Below the pieces are notes generated by a model. That model saw nothing but the letters and a program-made list of their open reading frames with translations, did no database searches and was not told where the DNA came from. Shown in pieces: positions 6,244-13,578 of a DNA stretch of 13,578 bases. Numbering within the stretch: position 1 is the first letter of the stretch; every line of letters starts with the position of its first letter. The position numbers and the translations under genes are program-made. Location: positions 1-13,578 of the forward strand of contig CAMLNE010000075.1 of NCBI GenBank assembly GCA_946481265.1, given 5' to 3'. Source of the DNA: an uncultured Panacagrimonas sp. (lineage in GTDB: Bacteria; Pseudomonadota; Gammaproteobacteria; Nevskiales; Nevskiaceae).

Positions 6244-7467
6244 ATGATCCCGTTCCAGCTCAAGGTGAGCTTCTTCAAGGTCTGGCAGTTCATCCTGAAA
6301 TGGTCGACCCGGCTGCTCACCTTCCGCACGCCCGAGCTGTTCAACGGCCCCGGCTCCTCGCTGCAGCTGTGCGATCACATCGCCAACCGGACCGGCGTGC
6401 GCAACCTGCTGATCGTCACCGACGGCATGCTGGTGAAGATCGGCCTGCTCGAGCCGATGCAGGCGCGGCTCACCGAGCTGGGGCTGCGTTACGTGGTCTA
6501 TGACGGCGTGATGCCCAACCCCACCATCGAACAGATCGAGGCCGGCCTGGCGGTGCTGCGCCGCGAGGGCTGCACGGCGATCCTGGCGATCGGCGGCGGC
6601 TCGTCGATCGATGCGGCCAAGGTGATCGCCGCGCGCGCCACCAACCCGCACCGGATCACCTGGATGGCCGGGCTGCTGCGCGTGTTCTTCAAGCCGATGC
6701 CGCTGTACGCGGTGCCGACCACCGCCGGTACCGGCTCGGAGGTGACCATCGCCGCCGTCGTGTCGGATCCGTCCACCACGCGCAAGTTCGCGATCATGGA
6801 TCCCAAGCTGGTGCCGGTGGGCGCCGCGCTGGACGGCGCGCTGATGACCGGCCTGCCGCCGCAGATCACCTCGGCCACCGGCATGGACGCGCTGACCCAC
6901 GCGGTGGAGGCGTATATCTCGCGCAATGCCACCGCCGAGACCGATGCCGAGGCGCTGGAAGCCACGCGCCTGATCATGCAGAACCTGCACGAGGCGGTGA
7001 AGAACGGCGGCAACGTGCAGGCGCGACAGAACATGGCGCTGGCCTCGTTCAAGGCCGGCGTGGCCTTCACCACCGCGGGCGTCGGCTATGTGCACGCCAT
7101 CGCGCACAACTTCGGCGCCTATTACCACCTGCCGCATGGCCTGGCCAACGCCATCATCCTGCCGCGCGTGCTGGATTTCTCGAAGTTCGAATGCGCCGCG
7201 CGCCTGGCCCGGCTCGCCGAGGTCAGCGGCCTCAAGCGCGGCAGCGAGAGCGACACCGAACTCGCCGATGCCTTCATCGCCCACGTGCGCGCCCTCAACG
7301 CCGAGTTCGGTATCCCGACCCAGGTCGAAAAGCTCAGGGAATCCGACATCCCCGCCATCGCCGACAAGGCACTGAGCGAGGCCAACTGGTTCTACGCGGT
7401 GCCGCGCTACATGGACAAGCCCGACTGCGAGGCCTTCATCCGCCAGATGCTGCCGCAGGCGGCCTGA
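6244..7467 (+). CDS. Iron-containing (group III) alcohol dehydrogenase
   Basis: This is an NAD(P)-dependent dehydrogenase of the FucO/AdhB/EutG class, oxidising an alcohol or reducing an aldehyde in the cytoplasm. From the ATG at 6244 it has 407 residues. The Rossmann-like N-terminal domain shows AILAIGGGSSIDAAK (112-126) and PTTAGTGSEVT (158-168). The helical C-terminal domain shows ATGMDALTHAVEAY (211-224) and GYVHAIAHNFGAYYHLPHGL (281-300). By comparison with FucO the metal ligands would be Asp215, His219, His284 and His298, all present. The N-terminus (VSFFKVWQFILKW, 8-20) is unusually aromatic and hydrophobic and could be an amphipathic helix. An in-frame ATG at 6202 adds 14 residues (MAANNDPFCRCETA) with no family likeness, so I prefer 6244. 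Substrate and physiological direction cannot be told from sequence. A hydrolase gene follows 97 bases later. Confidence 0.93.
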   Translation: MIPFQLKVSFFKVWQFILKWSTRLLTFRTPELFNGPGSSLQLCDHIANRTGVRNLLIVTDGMLVKIGLLEPMQARLTELGLRYVVYDGVMPNPTIEQIEAGLAVLRREGCTAILAIGGGSSIDAAKVIAARATNPHRITWMAGLLRVFFKPMPLYAVPTTAGTGSEVTIAAVVSDPSTTRKFAIMDPKLVPVGAALDGALMTGLPPQITSATGMDALTHAVEAYISRNATAETDAEALEATRLIMQNLHEAVKNGGNVQARQNMALASFKAGVAFTTAGVGYVHAIAHNFGAYYHLPHGLANAIILPRVLDFSKFECAARLARLAEVSGLKRGSESDTELADAFIAHVRALNAEFGIPTQVEKLRESDIPAIADKALSEANWFYAVPRYMDKPDCEAFIRQMLPQAA

Positions 7468-7477
7468 TCCACGTCGC

Positions 7478-7541
7478 CCGCGCGCACTGCGCGGCGCTTC
7501 CTCGACGACAGGCGGGCCGGCCCGGACCCGGTCCGGCCCGC
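7478..7541 (+). other. Two GC-rich hairpins between the dehydrogenase and hydrolase genes
   Basis: CCGCGC (7478-7483) can pair with GCGCGG (7489-7494). GCGGGCCGG (7512-7520) can pair exactly with CCGGCCCGC (7533-7541). Neither is followed by a T run, so they are not classical intrinsic terminators; they may slow RNA polymerase or protect mRNA ends. In DNA this GC-rich such stems also arise by chance. Confidence 0.3.
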
Positions 7542-7564
7542 GCCGCGCCACCACGACACCGACC

Positions 7565-8425
7565 ATGACGTCCTCGCGATCCGAGTACCCGAATATCCGC
7601 GGCCTGCGCTACCACGTGCGGCGCTGGGGCGCGCCCGACGCGCCGATGCTGTTCCTGTGCCACGGCTGGATGGACGTCTCCGCCACCTTCGCCCCGGTCG
7701 CCGAGCGCCTGGCGTCGCGCCTGCAGGTGCTGGCCCCCGACTGGCGCGGCTTCGGCCAGACCGAGTGGCCGCAGGACGGCTACTGGTTTGCCGACTACGT
7801 GGCCGACCTCGACGCGCTGGCGGACCACTATTCGCCCGACCAGCCGATCCGGCTCGCCGGACACAGCATGGGCGCCACCGCCGTCTGCCACTTCGCCGGG
7901 CTGCGGCCCGAGCGCGTCGCACGCCTCGCCGTGCTGGACGGACTGGCGCTGCCCGAGGGCGATCCGGCGCTGATCGTGGGCAGCTACCGGCGCTGGCTGG
8001 AGGCGGTGAAGGCGCAGCCGCAGGCGCCCACCTACCGCTCGTTCGAGGACCTGGCCAGCCGCGTGCAGAAGCGCCACCCGCACCTGGACGCCGAGCGCTG
8101 CCTGTTCATCGCGCATTGCTGGGGCCGGGTCGGGGACGATGGCCTGATCCGCCTGCAGGCCGACCCCCGCCACCTGCTCAACATGCCGCGCACCTACCGG
8201 CAGGCGGAATCCGACGCGATCTGGGCCGGCGTCAGCGCACCCACCCTGTTCATCGACGGCGGCGCCTCGGTATTTCGCAAGACCCTGCCGGCCGGCGAAC
8301 ATGAACGGCGCCGTGCGCTGTTCCGCGACCGCCGCGAAATCCAGATCGAAAACGTGGGCCACATGCTGCACTTCGAGGCGCCGGAAGCCCTGGCCGAGCG
8401 GCTGGCCGCGTTCTTCGCGGGCTGA
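7565..8425 (+). CDS. Alpha/beta hydrolase
   Basis: This is a 286-residue alpha/beta-fold hydrolase of the Abhydrolase_1 (HAD/epoxide hydrolase-like) type. Seen in order are the oxyanion-hole motif HGWMDVS (33-39), APDWRGFGQTEWP (57-69), the nucleophile elbow GHSMGA with Ser101, a lid region of about 140-215, a likely acid Asp231 in LFIDGG, and catalytic His266 in VGHMLHFEAPE. The nucleophile is Ser rather than Asp, so an esterase, thioesterase or lipase-like activity is more likely than epoxide hydrolysis or dehalogenation. There is no signal peptide. It is not close in sequence to the hydrolase next to trpE. It lies downstream of the alcohol dehydrogenase in the same direction and may share its transcript, but the 97-base gap contains GC-rich hairpins. 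Substrate is unknown. Confidence 0.88.
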   Translation: MTSSRSEYPNIRGLRYHVRRWGAPDAPMLFLCHGWMDVSATFAPVAERLASRLQVLAPDWRGFGQTEWPQDGYWFADYVADLDALADHYSPDQPIRLAGHSMGATAVCHFAGLRPERVARLAVLDGLALPEGDPALIVGSYRRWLEAVKAQPQAPTYRSFEDLASRVQKRHPHLDAERCLFIAHCWGRVGDDGLIRLQADPRHLLNMPRTYRQAESDAIWAGVSAPTLFIDGGASVFRKTLPAGEHERRRALFRDRREIQIENVGHMLHFEAPEALAERLAAFFAG

Positions 8426-8450
8426 AGTCGCGCGACAACCCGCGTATCGT
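8422..8450 (+). promoter_or_regulatory. Weak candidate sigma-70 promoter before darP
   Basis: CTGAAG (8422-8427) and TATCGT (8445-8450) are separated by exactly 17 bases, but match the consensus at only 3 of 6 and 4 of 6 positions. The -35 word overlaps the hydrolase stop codon. The spacing and position 20 to 35 bases before the two possible darP starts are the only support. Confidence 0.22.
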
Positions 8451-8470
8451 GCGCGGCCCCGCCGCGCTGG

Positions 8471-9064
8471 ATGCCGAGTCCGCCCATGCCCCGCCAATCG
8501 CGTTACGACGACGCTGCCGAAGCCTACGACGGGCCGAGCAAGACGCGGCAGAAGCAGGTCTCGCACGAGATGCAGGACCTGGGCGAGGCGCTGCTCAAGC
8601 TGTCCGCTGCCCAGCTCGACGGCATCGGCATGGACGAGCGCCTGCGCCTGGCGCTGCGCGAGCATGGCCGCATGCCCACGCGCGAGGCGAAGCGGCGGCA
8701 CATGCAGTTCATCGGCAAGCTGATCCGCGAAGGCGGTTCCGAGCCGCTGCTGCGCGCCGCGCTGCAGGCCATCCGTGCCGGCGAGGCGCGCCTGCTGGCC
8801 GAGGCCGAGCGCTGGCGCGACCGCCTGCTGGCCGACGACGCGGCGCTCACCGAGTGGGTCCAGGATCATCCGGACTGCGAGATCCAGCCGCTGCGCACCT
8901 TGCTGCGCAATGCGCGCCGCGAAGTCGCCAGGACGCAGGAGGCGCAGGCTGCCGGCGTGGCTGCGGCCGGCGGCACCCATGCCTATCGCGACCTGTTCCA
9001 GGTGCTGCGCGCGTCGCTGAAATCGTCCCTGGCCGGGTCGCCGGCGCCGCCGGATCCGGAATAG
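8471..9064 (+). CDS. darP: DarP/YjgA family ribosome-associated protein (DUF615)
   Basis: DarP (formerly YjgA) binds precursor 50S subunits and aids late large-subunit assembly. The protein has 197 residues from the ATG at 8471, or 192 from the ATG at 8486 (MPRQSRYDD), close to the E. coli length of about 183. The second start may be the real one, as neither has a clear Shine-Dalgarno site. The family pattern is visible: a basic N-terminus [20 protein letters not shown], the core [15 protein letters not shown] (68-82), repeated charged helices, ERWRDRLL (113-120), the [14 protein letters not shown] segment (139-152) and a terminal [10 protein letters not shown] (171-180). The tail [13 protein letters not shown] is low complexity and probably disordered. 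The protein is highly charged, mostly helical and cytoplasmic. It lies 4 bases before dusC, so the two are likely co-transcribed. Confidence 0.9.
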   Translation: MPSPPMPRQSRYDDAAEAYDGPSKTRQKQVSHEMQDLGEALLKLSAAQLDGIGMDERLRLALREHGRMPTREAKRRHMQFIGKLIREGGSEPLLRAALQAIRAGEARLLAEAERWRDRLLADDAALTEWVQDHPDCEIQPLRTLLRNARREVARTQEAQAAGVAAAGGTHAYRDLFQVLRASLKSSLAGSPAPPDPE

Positions 9065-9068
9065 CGCC

Positions 9069-10025
9069 ATGCAGATCGCGCTGGCCCCGATGGAGGGCCT
9101 GGTCGACGACATCCTGCGCGACGTCCTCACGCGCGTGGGCGGCATCGACTGGTGCGTCACCGAATTCATCCGGGTCAGCCAGCAGCTGCTGCCGGCGCGC
9201 TGCTTCCTCGGGCTTGCACCCGAGCTCGCGCACGGCGCGCGCACCCGCGCCGGTACGCCGATGCGCGTGCAGCTGCTGGGCTCCGATCCGGCCTGCCTGG
9301 CCGACAACGCGGCGCGCGCGGTCAAGCTTGGTGCGCCGGTGATCGACCTCAACTTCGGCTGTCCGGCCAAGACCGTGAACCGCTCGCGCGGCGGCGCGGT
9401 GCTGCTCAAGGAGCCCGAGCTGCTCCATCGCATCCTGCGCGAGGTACGCCGCACCCTGCCGCCGACGGTTCCGCTGACCGCGAAGATGCGCCTGGGCTAC
9501 GAACACACCGACCTGGCCCTCGACTGCGCGCGGGCGCTGGCCGACGGCGGTGCCGCGCAGATCGTCGTGCACGCGCGCACCAAGACCGATGGCTATCGCC
9601 CGCCCGCGCACTGGGAATGGATCGCGCGCGTGCGCGACGCGGTGCCGGTGCCGGTGTTCGCCAACGGCGAGGTGTGGAGCGTCGAGGACTGGCGGCGCTG
9701 TCGCGAGGTGAGCGGCGTCGAGGACCTCATGCTCGGCCGCGGGCTGGTGGCGCGTCCGGATCTCGCGCGGCAGATCGCCGCGGCGCGTCGCGGCGAGTCG
9801 ATCGAGCCGATGCGCTGGCAGGATCTCGTGCCCTTCGTGCAGGACTTCTGGGCGCAGGTGCGCGCCAAGCTGCCGGACAAGCAGGCGCCCGGGCGGCTCA
9901 AGCAGTGGCTGTGCTGGCTGCGCCAGACCTATGCACCGGCCGACGCGCTCTTCGCCGCGGTGCGCACCGAGACGGACTGCGGGCGGCTCGACGCGCTGAT
10001 CGCGGGCCTGTCGCAGCGCCATTGA
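9069..10025 (+). CDS. dusC: tRNA-dihydrouridine(16) synthase DusC
   Basis: This FMN-dependent enzyme reduces uridine in the tRNA D-loop to dihydrouridine, position 16 for the DusC type. At 318 residues it has the normal length. The TIM-barrel features are [10 protein letters not shown] (5-14), the [14 protein letters not shown] stretch (29-42) that sets DusC apart from DusA and DusB, RVQLLG (66-71), the active-site loop [18 protein letters not shown] with Cys98 as proton donor (93-110), VVHARTK followed by [10 protein letters not shown] (about 175-190), VFANGEVW, and [12 protein letters not shown]. The C-terminal helical tRNA-binding domain contains [13 protein letters not shown]. The ATG follows the darP stop after 4 bases, and GGA just upstream could serve as a weak ribosome site. 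The next gene begins 38 bases after its stop, so it is probably in the same transcript. Confidence 0.95.
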   Translation: MQIALAPMEGLVDDILRDVLTRVGGIDWCVTEFIRVSQQLLPARCFLGLAPELAHGARTRAGTPMRVQLLGSDPACLADNAARAVKLGAPVIDLNFGCPAKTVNRSRGGAVLLKEPELLHRILREVRRTLPPTVPLTAKMRLGYEHTDLALDCARALADGGAAQIVVHARTKTDGYRPPAHWEWIARVRDAVPVPVFANGEVWSVEDWRRCREVSGVEDLMLGRGLVARPDLARQIAAARRGESIEPMRWQDLVPFVQDFWAQVRAKLPDKQAPGRLKQWLCWLRQTYAPADALFAAVRTETDCGRLDALIAGLSQRH

Positions 10026-10063
10026 TCGACGCCGCAGGCTGCACCCTGCGTCAGAATCCCTGC

Positions 10064-10756
10064 ATGGCCGCCCCTCTCCTCGCCACCCGCATCGACGCGC
10101 TCTACACCGGCCGCGTGCAGCTGATGCCGGGGGACAGTCGCAGCACCGGCATCTTCAAGCACCCGGTGGCGGGGCCGCTGCAGCTTTCGCTGGAAGGTCT
10201 CGAGGGCGACGAGCAGGCCGATCGGCGCGTGCACGGCGGCCCCGGCAAGGCGCTGCATCACTACGCGGTGGGCAACTACGCGCGGCTGGCCCAGCGCTAC
10301 CCGGAGCTGGCGGCGGCCTTCGTGCCCGGCGCCCTGGGCGAGAACCTGTCGACGCCCGGGCTCGACGAAAGCACCGTCTGCATCGGCGATGTGTTCGCGC
10401 TGGGCAGCGCCCGCGTGCAGCTCAACCAGCCGCGCCGTCCCTGCTGGAAGATCGATGCGCGCTTCGGCCGGCAAGGCATCGCGGCCTTCGTCGAGGCGCA
10501 GGGCCTGACGGGCTGGTACTACCGCGTGCTCGAGCCGGGTCGCGTCGCGGTCGGCGACGACGTGGTCCTGCTCGAGCGCGCGCCCGGCGCACCGACCCTG
10601 CAACGCTTCCACGCGCTGGTGCACGCGCACCGGCCGCGCCCCGCCGACCTGCTGGAAATCGCCGACCTGCCCGCCCTGGACGCCGCCTGGGCCGAGCGCT
10701 TGCGCGCACGTGCGCTGTGGCTGCACCACAACGGGCTGCTGGCCGAGGAGTCGTGA
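10064..10756 (+). CDS. MOSC-domain protein, YiiM type
   Basis: This 230-residue protein has a MOSC (molybdenum cofactor sulfurase C-terminal) domain followed by a short three-helix tail, the layout of E. coli YiiM (224 residues). YiiM-like proteins take part in molybdenum-dependent reduction of N-hydroxylated bases and similar compounds. Landmarks are EGLEGDEQADRRVHGGPGKA (44-63), ALGENLSTPG (90-99), and LNQPRRPCWKI with the conserved Cys127, the presumed cofactor ligand. The tail around PADLLEIADLPALDAAW fits the 3-alpha domain. The start is the ATG at 10064; the open frame extends much further left but only as a shadow of dusC. No partner reductase is present. The stop overlaps the hrpB start as GTGA. 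Family is confident; function is by analogy. Confidence 0.9.
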   Translation: MAAPLLATRIDALYTGRVQLMPGDSRSTGIFKHPVAGPLQLSLEGLEGDEQADRRVHGGPGKALHHYAVGNYARLAQRYPELAAAFVPGALGENLSTPGLDESTVCIGDVFALGSARVQLNQPRRPCWKIDARFGRQGIAAFVEAQGLTGWYYRVLEPGRVAVGDDVVLLERAPGAPTLQRFHALVHAHRPRPADLLEIADLPALDAAWAERLRARALWLHHNGLLAEES

Positions 10757-13275
10757 AGCTGCCCGACTACCCGGTCCGCGAGGCGATTCCCGCGCTGCAG
10801 GACGCACTCGCACAGGCCGGTCGCGCGGTGCTCGCGGCGCCGCCGGGTTCGGGCAAGACGACCGTGGTGCCGCTGGCCCTGCTCGACGCGCCCTGGCTGG
10901 CCGGGCTGCGCATCGTGATGCTCGAGCCGCGCCGCGTGGCGGCGCGCGCCTCGGCCGCGCGCATGGCGCAGCTGCTCGGCCAGGCGGTCGGCGAGACGGT
11001 CGGCTACCAGGTGCGCTTCGATCGCCGCGTGTCGGCGGCCACGCGCATCGAGGTCGTCACCGAGGGGCTGCTGACGCGGCGCCTGCAGGCCGACCCCGAG
11101 CTGCCGGGCACCGGGCTGGTGATCTTCGACGAGTTCCACGAGCGCAGCCTGGACGCCGACCTGGCGCTGGCGCTGACCCTGGATGCGCGCGCCACCCTGC
11201 GACCCGATCTTCGCGTGCTGGTGATGTCGGCCACGCTCGACACGGCGCGGGTCGCGGCCCTGCTCGACGGCGCGCCGATCGTCGAGGCGGGCGGGCGCAT
11301 GTTCCCGGTCGACCTGCGCTACCTGGGCCAGAAGCCCGACACGCGCATCGACGAGGCCGTGGCCGGCGGCGTGCTGCGCGCCCTGGCCGACACGCGCGGC
11401 GACGTGCTGGCCTTCCTGCCGGGCGCGCGCGAGATCCGCGCCGCGCAGCGCCGGCTCGAGGCGCACCCGGCGGCGCGCGATCTCGCCATCCGGCCGCTGT
11501 ACGGCGAACTGCCCGCCGCCGAGCAGGACCTGGCCCTGGCGCTCGACGCGCAGGGCCGGCGCAAGGTGATCCTGGCCACCAACCTGGCGCAGACCAGCCT
11601 GACGGTCGAAGGCGTCGAGGCGGTGGTCGACGGCGGCTGGGTGCGCGCGGCGCGCTTCGATCCCGGCGCCGGCGCCAACCGGCTCGACACCCTGCGCGTC
11701 TCGCGCGCCGCGGCCGAGCAGCGCGCCGGGCGCGCGGGGCGCCTGCGCCCGGGCGTCGCCTATCGCCTGTGGAGCCAGGACCAGCAGGGCGCGCTGGCGG
11801 CGCACGACACGCCCGAGATCCTCGCCGCCGACCTGACCCGCTTCGCGCTCGAACTCGCCGCCTGGGGCGTGCGCGACCCGGAATCGCTGGCGCTGCTGGA
11901 CCGGCCGGCGGCCGCGAACTGGAGCCAGGCGCGCGAGGTACTCGCTGCGATCGGCGCCATCGACGCGCAGGGCCGCATCAGCGCGCACGGGCGCCAGATC
12001 GCGCGTCTGCCGGCGCCGCCGCGCATCGCCCACCTGATGCTGGTGGCCCGCGATCGCGGGCTGGGCACGGCCGGGGCCTGGCTGGCTGCCGCGCTCGACG
12101 AGCGCGAACCGGGCGGCTCCAGCGACCTGGTCGAGCGCGTGCGGCGCCTGCGCGCGGGCAGCGCGGAGCCGGCGCAGCGCCGGCGCGTGGAAAACGCCGT
12201 GCGCCAGTTCCTGCGCCTGCTCGGCGCGGATGCACGGTCGTCCGGTACGCACGCGCCAGGGGATGACGACGAGGATCTGGCCTCGCTGGTGGCGGTGGCG
12301 TTTCCCGAGCGCCTCGCGCGCCGCCGGGACGGCCTGCGCGAGCGCGCGACGGGCGGGCCGCCCGGCGCCCGCGAGGTCGCCTACCTGTGTGTCGACGGCG
12401 GCGAGGCGCGCCTGCCGGAGGCCGATCCGCTGGCCCGCGCCGACTGGCTCGCCGTCGCGCACTGGGATCCGGGGGCCTCGCGGCGCATCCGCCTGGCCGC
12501 CGCGCTGGACGGGTCGGCGGTGCGCGCCCTGCACGTGCAGCGCGGCACCACACAGCGCGAGGTGCGCTGGGACGCGCAGCAGGAAATCGTGATCGCCGAG
12601 GAGCAGCAGCGGCTGGGCGCCATCGTGCTCTCGGCGCGCCGCATCGCGGATCCCGGCGAGGCGGCGCGGGCGGCGATGATCGCGGGCATCCGCCGCCTCG
12701 GCCTGGATTGCCTGCCCTGGGACGAGACCCTGCGCCAGTGGCAGGCGCGCGTGCTCAGCCTGCGCCACTGGCAGCCGGAAGCGGGCTGGCCGGACGTGTC
12801 GGACGACACCCTGCTGGCCACGCTGGAGGACTGGCTGGCGCCCTGGCTGGACGGCGTCACCCGGCGCGCGCACCTGGCGTCGCTGCGCCTGGCGGACATC
12901 TTCAACGCGATGCTCGACCACGCCGCGCAGCAGCGGCTGGCGCGCCTGGCGCCGACGCATCTGGCGGTGCCGTCCGGCCAGCGCCGCGCATTGCACTACG
13001 CGCCGCCGGCCAATCCCACCCTCGAAGTGAAGCTGCAGGAGATGTTCGGCTGCGCGCAGACCCCGACCGTGTGCGAGGGACGCATCCCCGTCCTGCTGCA
13101 CCTGCTGTCGCCGGCGCAACGCCCGGTGGCGGTGACGCAGGACCTCGCCGGGTTCTGGGAGCGCGGCTACCTGGACGTGCGCAAGGATCTGCGCGGGCGC
13201 TATCCGCGCCATCCCTGGCCGGACGATCCGCGCGCCGCGCAGGCCACCCATCGCGCCAAGCCGCGCGGCACCTGA
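10753..13275 (+). CDS. hrpB: ATP-dependent helicase HrpB
   Basis: HrpB is a DEAH/RHA-type NTP-dependent helicase with a poorly known bacterial role, presumed to act on RNA. I choose the GTG at 10753, which overlaps the MOSC stop as GTGA and follows GAGGAG at 10745-10750, giving 840 residues, close to the usual size of just over 800. An ATG at 10717 would add 12 residues encoded inside the MOSC gene. Motifs in order are I APPGSGKTT (29-37), Ia EPRRVAARAS, TEGLLTRRLQ (103-112), II DEFHER (126-131), III SATLD (159-163), V ATNLAQTSLTVEGV (275-288) and VI QRAGRAGR (323-330). The HrpB-specific C-terminus is intact: LEVKLQEMFGC, LHLLSPAQRPVAVTQDL, RKDLRGRYPRHPWPDDP. Motif II reads DEFHER, not DEAH, which is normal for HrpB. 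No frameshift or truncation is seen. Confidence 0.96.
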   Translation: MKLPDYPVREAIPALQDALAQAGRAVLAAPPGSGKTTVVPLALLDAPWLAGLRIVMLEPRRVAARASAARMAQLLGQAVGETVGYQVRFDRRVSAATRIEVVTEGLLTRRLQADPELPGTGLVIFDEFHERSLDADLALALTLDARATLRPDLRVLVMSATLDTARVAALLDGAPIVEAGGRMFPVDLRYLGQKPDTRIDEAVAGGVLRALADTRGDVLAFLPGAREIRAAQRRLEAHPAARDLAIRPLYGELPAAEQDLALALDAQGRRKVILATNLAQTSLTVEGVEAVVDGGWVRAARFDPGAGANRLDTLRVSRAAAEQRAGRAGRLRPGVAYRLWSQDQQGALAAHDTPEILAADLTRFALELAAWGVRDPESLALLDRPAAANWSQAREVLAAIGAIDAQGRISAHGRQIARLPAPPRIAHLMLVARDRGLGTAGAWLAAALDEREPGGSSDLVERVRRLRAGSAEPAQRRRVENAVRQFLRLLGADARSSGTHAPGDDDEDLASLVAVAFPERLARRRDGLRERATGGPPGAREVAYLCVDGGEARLPEADPLARADWLAVAHWDPGASRRIRLAAALDGSAVRALHVQRGTTQREVRWDAQQEIVIAEEQQRLGAIVLSARRIADPGEAARAAMIAGIRRLGLDCLPWDETLRQWQARVLSLRHWQPEAGWPDVSDDTLLATLEDWLAPWLDGVTRRAHLASLRLADIFNAMLDHAAQQRLARLAPTHLAVPSGQRRALHYAPPANPTLEVKLQEMFGCAQTPTVCEGRIPVLLHLLSPAQRPVAVTQDLAGFWERGYLDVRKDLRGRYPRHPWPDDPRAAQATHRAKPRGT

Positions 13276-13327
13276 GCGTGGTGCTCGCCACGCGCCGCGA
13301 TTCTTTCGGCACCGGGCCGAATATCAT
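13276..13327 (+). promoter_or_regulatory. hrpB-tsaC gap: two small hairpins and a -10-like word
   Basis: Right after the hrpB stop, GCGTGG (13276-13281) can pair with CCACGC (13288-13293). Then TTCGGC (13305-13310) can pair with GCCGAA (13316-13321) around a 5-nt loop. TATCAT at 13322-13327 resembles a sigma-70 -10 box, 31 bases before the tsaC ATG, but no good -35 lies at the proper distance. The gap may hold weak termination of hrpB and a promoter for tsaC. Confidence 0.25.
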
Positions 13328-13357
13328 CCCGCGCATGTCCCTTCTCCTTCTTCGTCC

Positions 13358-13578
13358 ATGAGTGCTGCCCATCTGCGCGGTGCCGTTCGCAGCCTGCGCG
13401 CCGGCGGCGTCGTCGCCTATCCGACCGAGGCGGTGTGGGGGCTGGGGGCCGATCCCTGGAACGAGCGCGCCTGCGAGCGCCTGCTGGCCATCAAGCACCG
13501 CTCCTGGGAGCAGGGCCTGATCCTGGTCGCGGCGGACGCCGAGCAACTCGCGCCGTTCGTCGACGTGCCCTCCAACGC
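13358..13578 (+). CDS. tsaC: Threonylcarbamoyl-AMP synthase TsaC (RimN/YrdC), N-terminal part, cut by the window edge
   Basis: TsaC makes threonylcarbamoyl-AMP from threonine, bicarbonate and ATP, the first step of the universal t6A37 modification of ANN-decoding tRNAs. Seventy-three codons are visible from the ATG at 13358. The family hallmark YPTEAVWGLGADP (residues 21-33) is present, followed by LLAIKHRSWEQGLILVA (about 42-58), which matches the short RimN/TsaC form (E. coli LKQRPVDKGLILIA) rather than typical Sua5. The open frame continues off the right edge. The protein would be cytoplasmic and about 185-190 residues if it follows the family. The start is favoured because MSAAHLRGAVRSLRAGGVVA matches the expected N-terminal helix. 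No clear Shine-Dalgarno site is seen; the preceding bases are pyrimidine-rich. A short overlapping reading frame ends at this start. Confidence 0.92.
   Translation, partial: MSAAHLRGAVRSLRAGGVVAYPTEAVWGLGADPWNERACERLLAIKHRSWEQGLILVAADAEQLAPFVDVPSN

Noticed and set aside
3986..6247. A 753-codon open frame on the + strand opposite trpE and rpe
   Set aside because: It spans two real genes and their gap on the other strand, has shadow-like composition and shows no family motif.
7436..9454. A 672-codon - strand open frame opposite the hydrolase, darP and dusC genes; a similar 524-codon frame at 5992-7566
   Set aside because: Both cross boundaries of well-supported + or - strand genes and have the low-complexity Arg/Ala/His composition of antisense shadows.
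10519..13251. A 910-codon open frame on the - strand opposite hrpB
   Set aside because: hrpB is an unmistakable gene on the + strand. The opposite frame is rich in Arg, Gln, His, Ala and Gly with no recognisable motifs, as expected for an antisense shadow in DNA with very high GC3.

Overview
The window is GC-rich, Proteobacteria-like chromosomal DNA. Gene content (rpe-trpE, DarP/YjgA, DusC, YiiM-type MOSC, HrpB, TsaC/RimN) and purine-rich intergenic spacers point to a high-GC gammaproteobacterium, most likely around Xanthomonadales/Lysobacterales. That placement is an inference from gene types and composition, not from a marker gene. I see eleven protein genes and no rRNA, tRNA, CRISPR array or intact mobile element.

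Region 1 (1-2743, + strand) is the end of a type I restriction-modification locus. It holds the C-terminal part of the HsdR motor/restriction subunit, entering from the left edge. Its stop overlaps the start of a YgjP/SprT-like zinc metallopeptidase gene. Recognisable HsdR sequence begins abruptly at the DECH (Walker B) motif near base 52. The bases before it do not look like HsdR, so a rearrangement, frameshift or assembly join is possible there.

Region 2 (2744-3014) is a repeat-rich spacer between convergent operons. It has a perfect 18-bp inverted repeat with a 9-nt loop, probably a bidirectional terminator, plus two more direct copies of a GAGCCTGGCCCC motif.

Region 3 (3015-6115, - strand) reads rpe, trpE, then an alpha/beta hydrolase. 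The hydrolase start overlaps the trpE stop as GTGA. rpe feeds the pentose phosphate pathway and trpE makes anthranilate. The gph and trpG genes often found in this neighbourhood are absent. The rpe-trpE gap carries self-complementary GGGAGACG/CGTCTCCC blocks next to a trpE start without a Shine-Dalgarno sequence.

Region 4 (6116-8425, + strand) carries an iron-type alcohol dehydrogenase, divergent from rpe, and a second, unrelated alpha/beta hydrolase.

Region 5 (8471-13578, + strand) is a tight run of housekeeping genes: darP (50S assembly), dusC (tRNA dihydrouridine), a MOSC-domain protein, hrpB (DEAH-like helicase) and the start of tsaC (tRNA t6A synthesis), cut by the right edge. Four of the five act on, or are presumed to act on, RNA or ribosomes. 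darP and dusC are 4 nt apart, and the MOSC gene and hrpB overlap as GTGA. The one gap of note is 82 bp before tsaC.

I did not find a clearly new multi-gene system. The most notable items are the hsdR-metallopeptidase coupling, the abrupt hsdR edge, the repeat cluster, the structured rpe-trpE leader and the coupling of a hydrolase to trpE.
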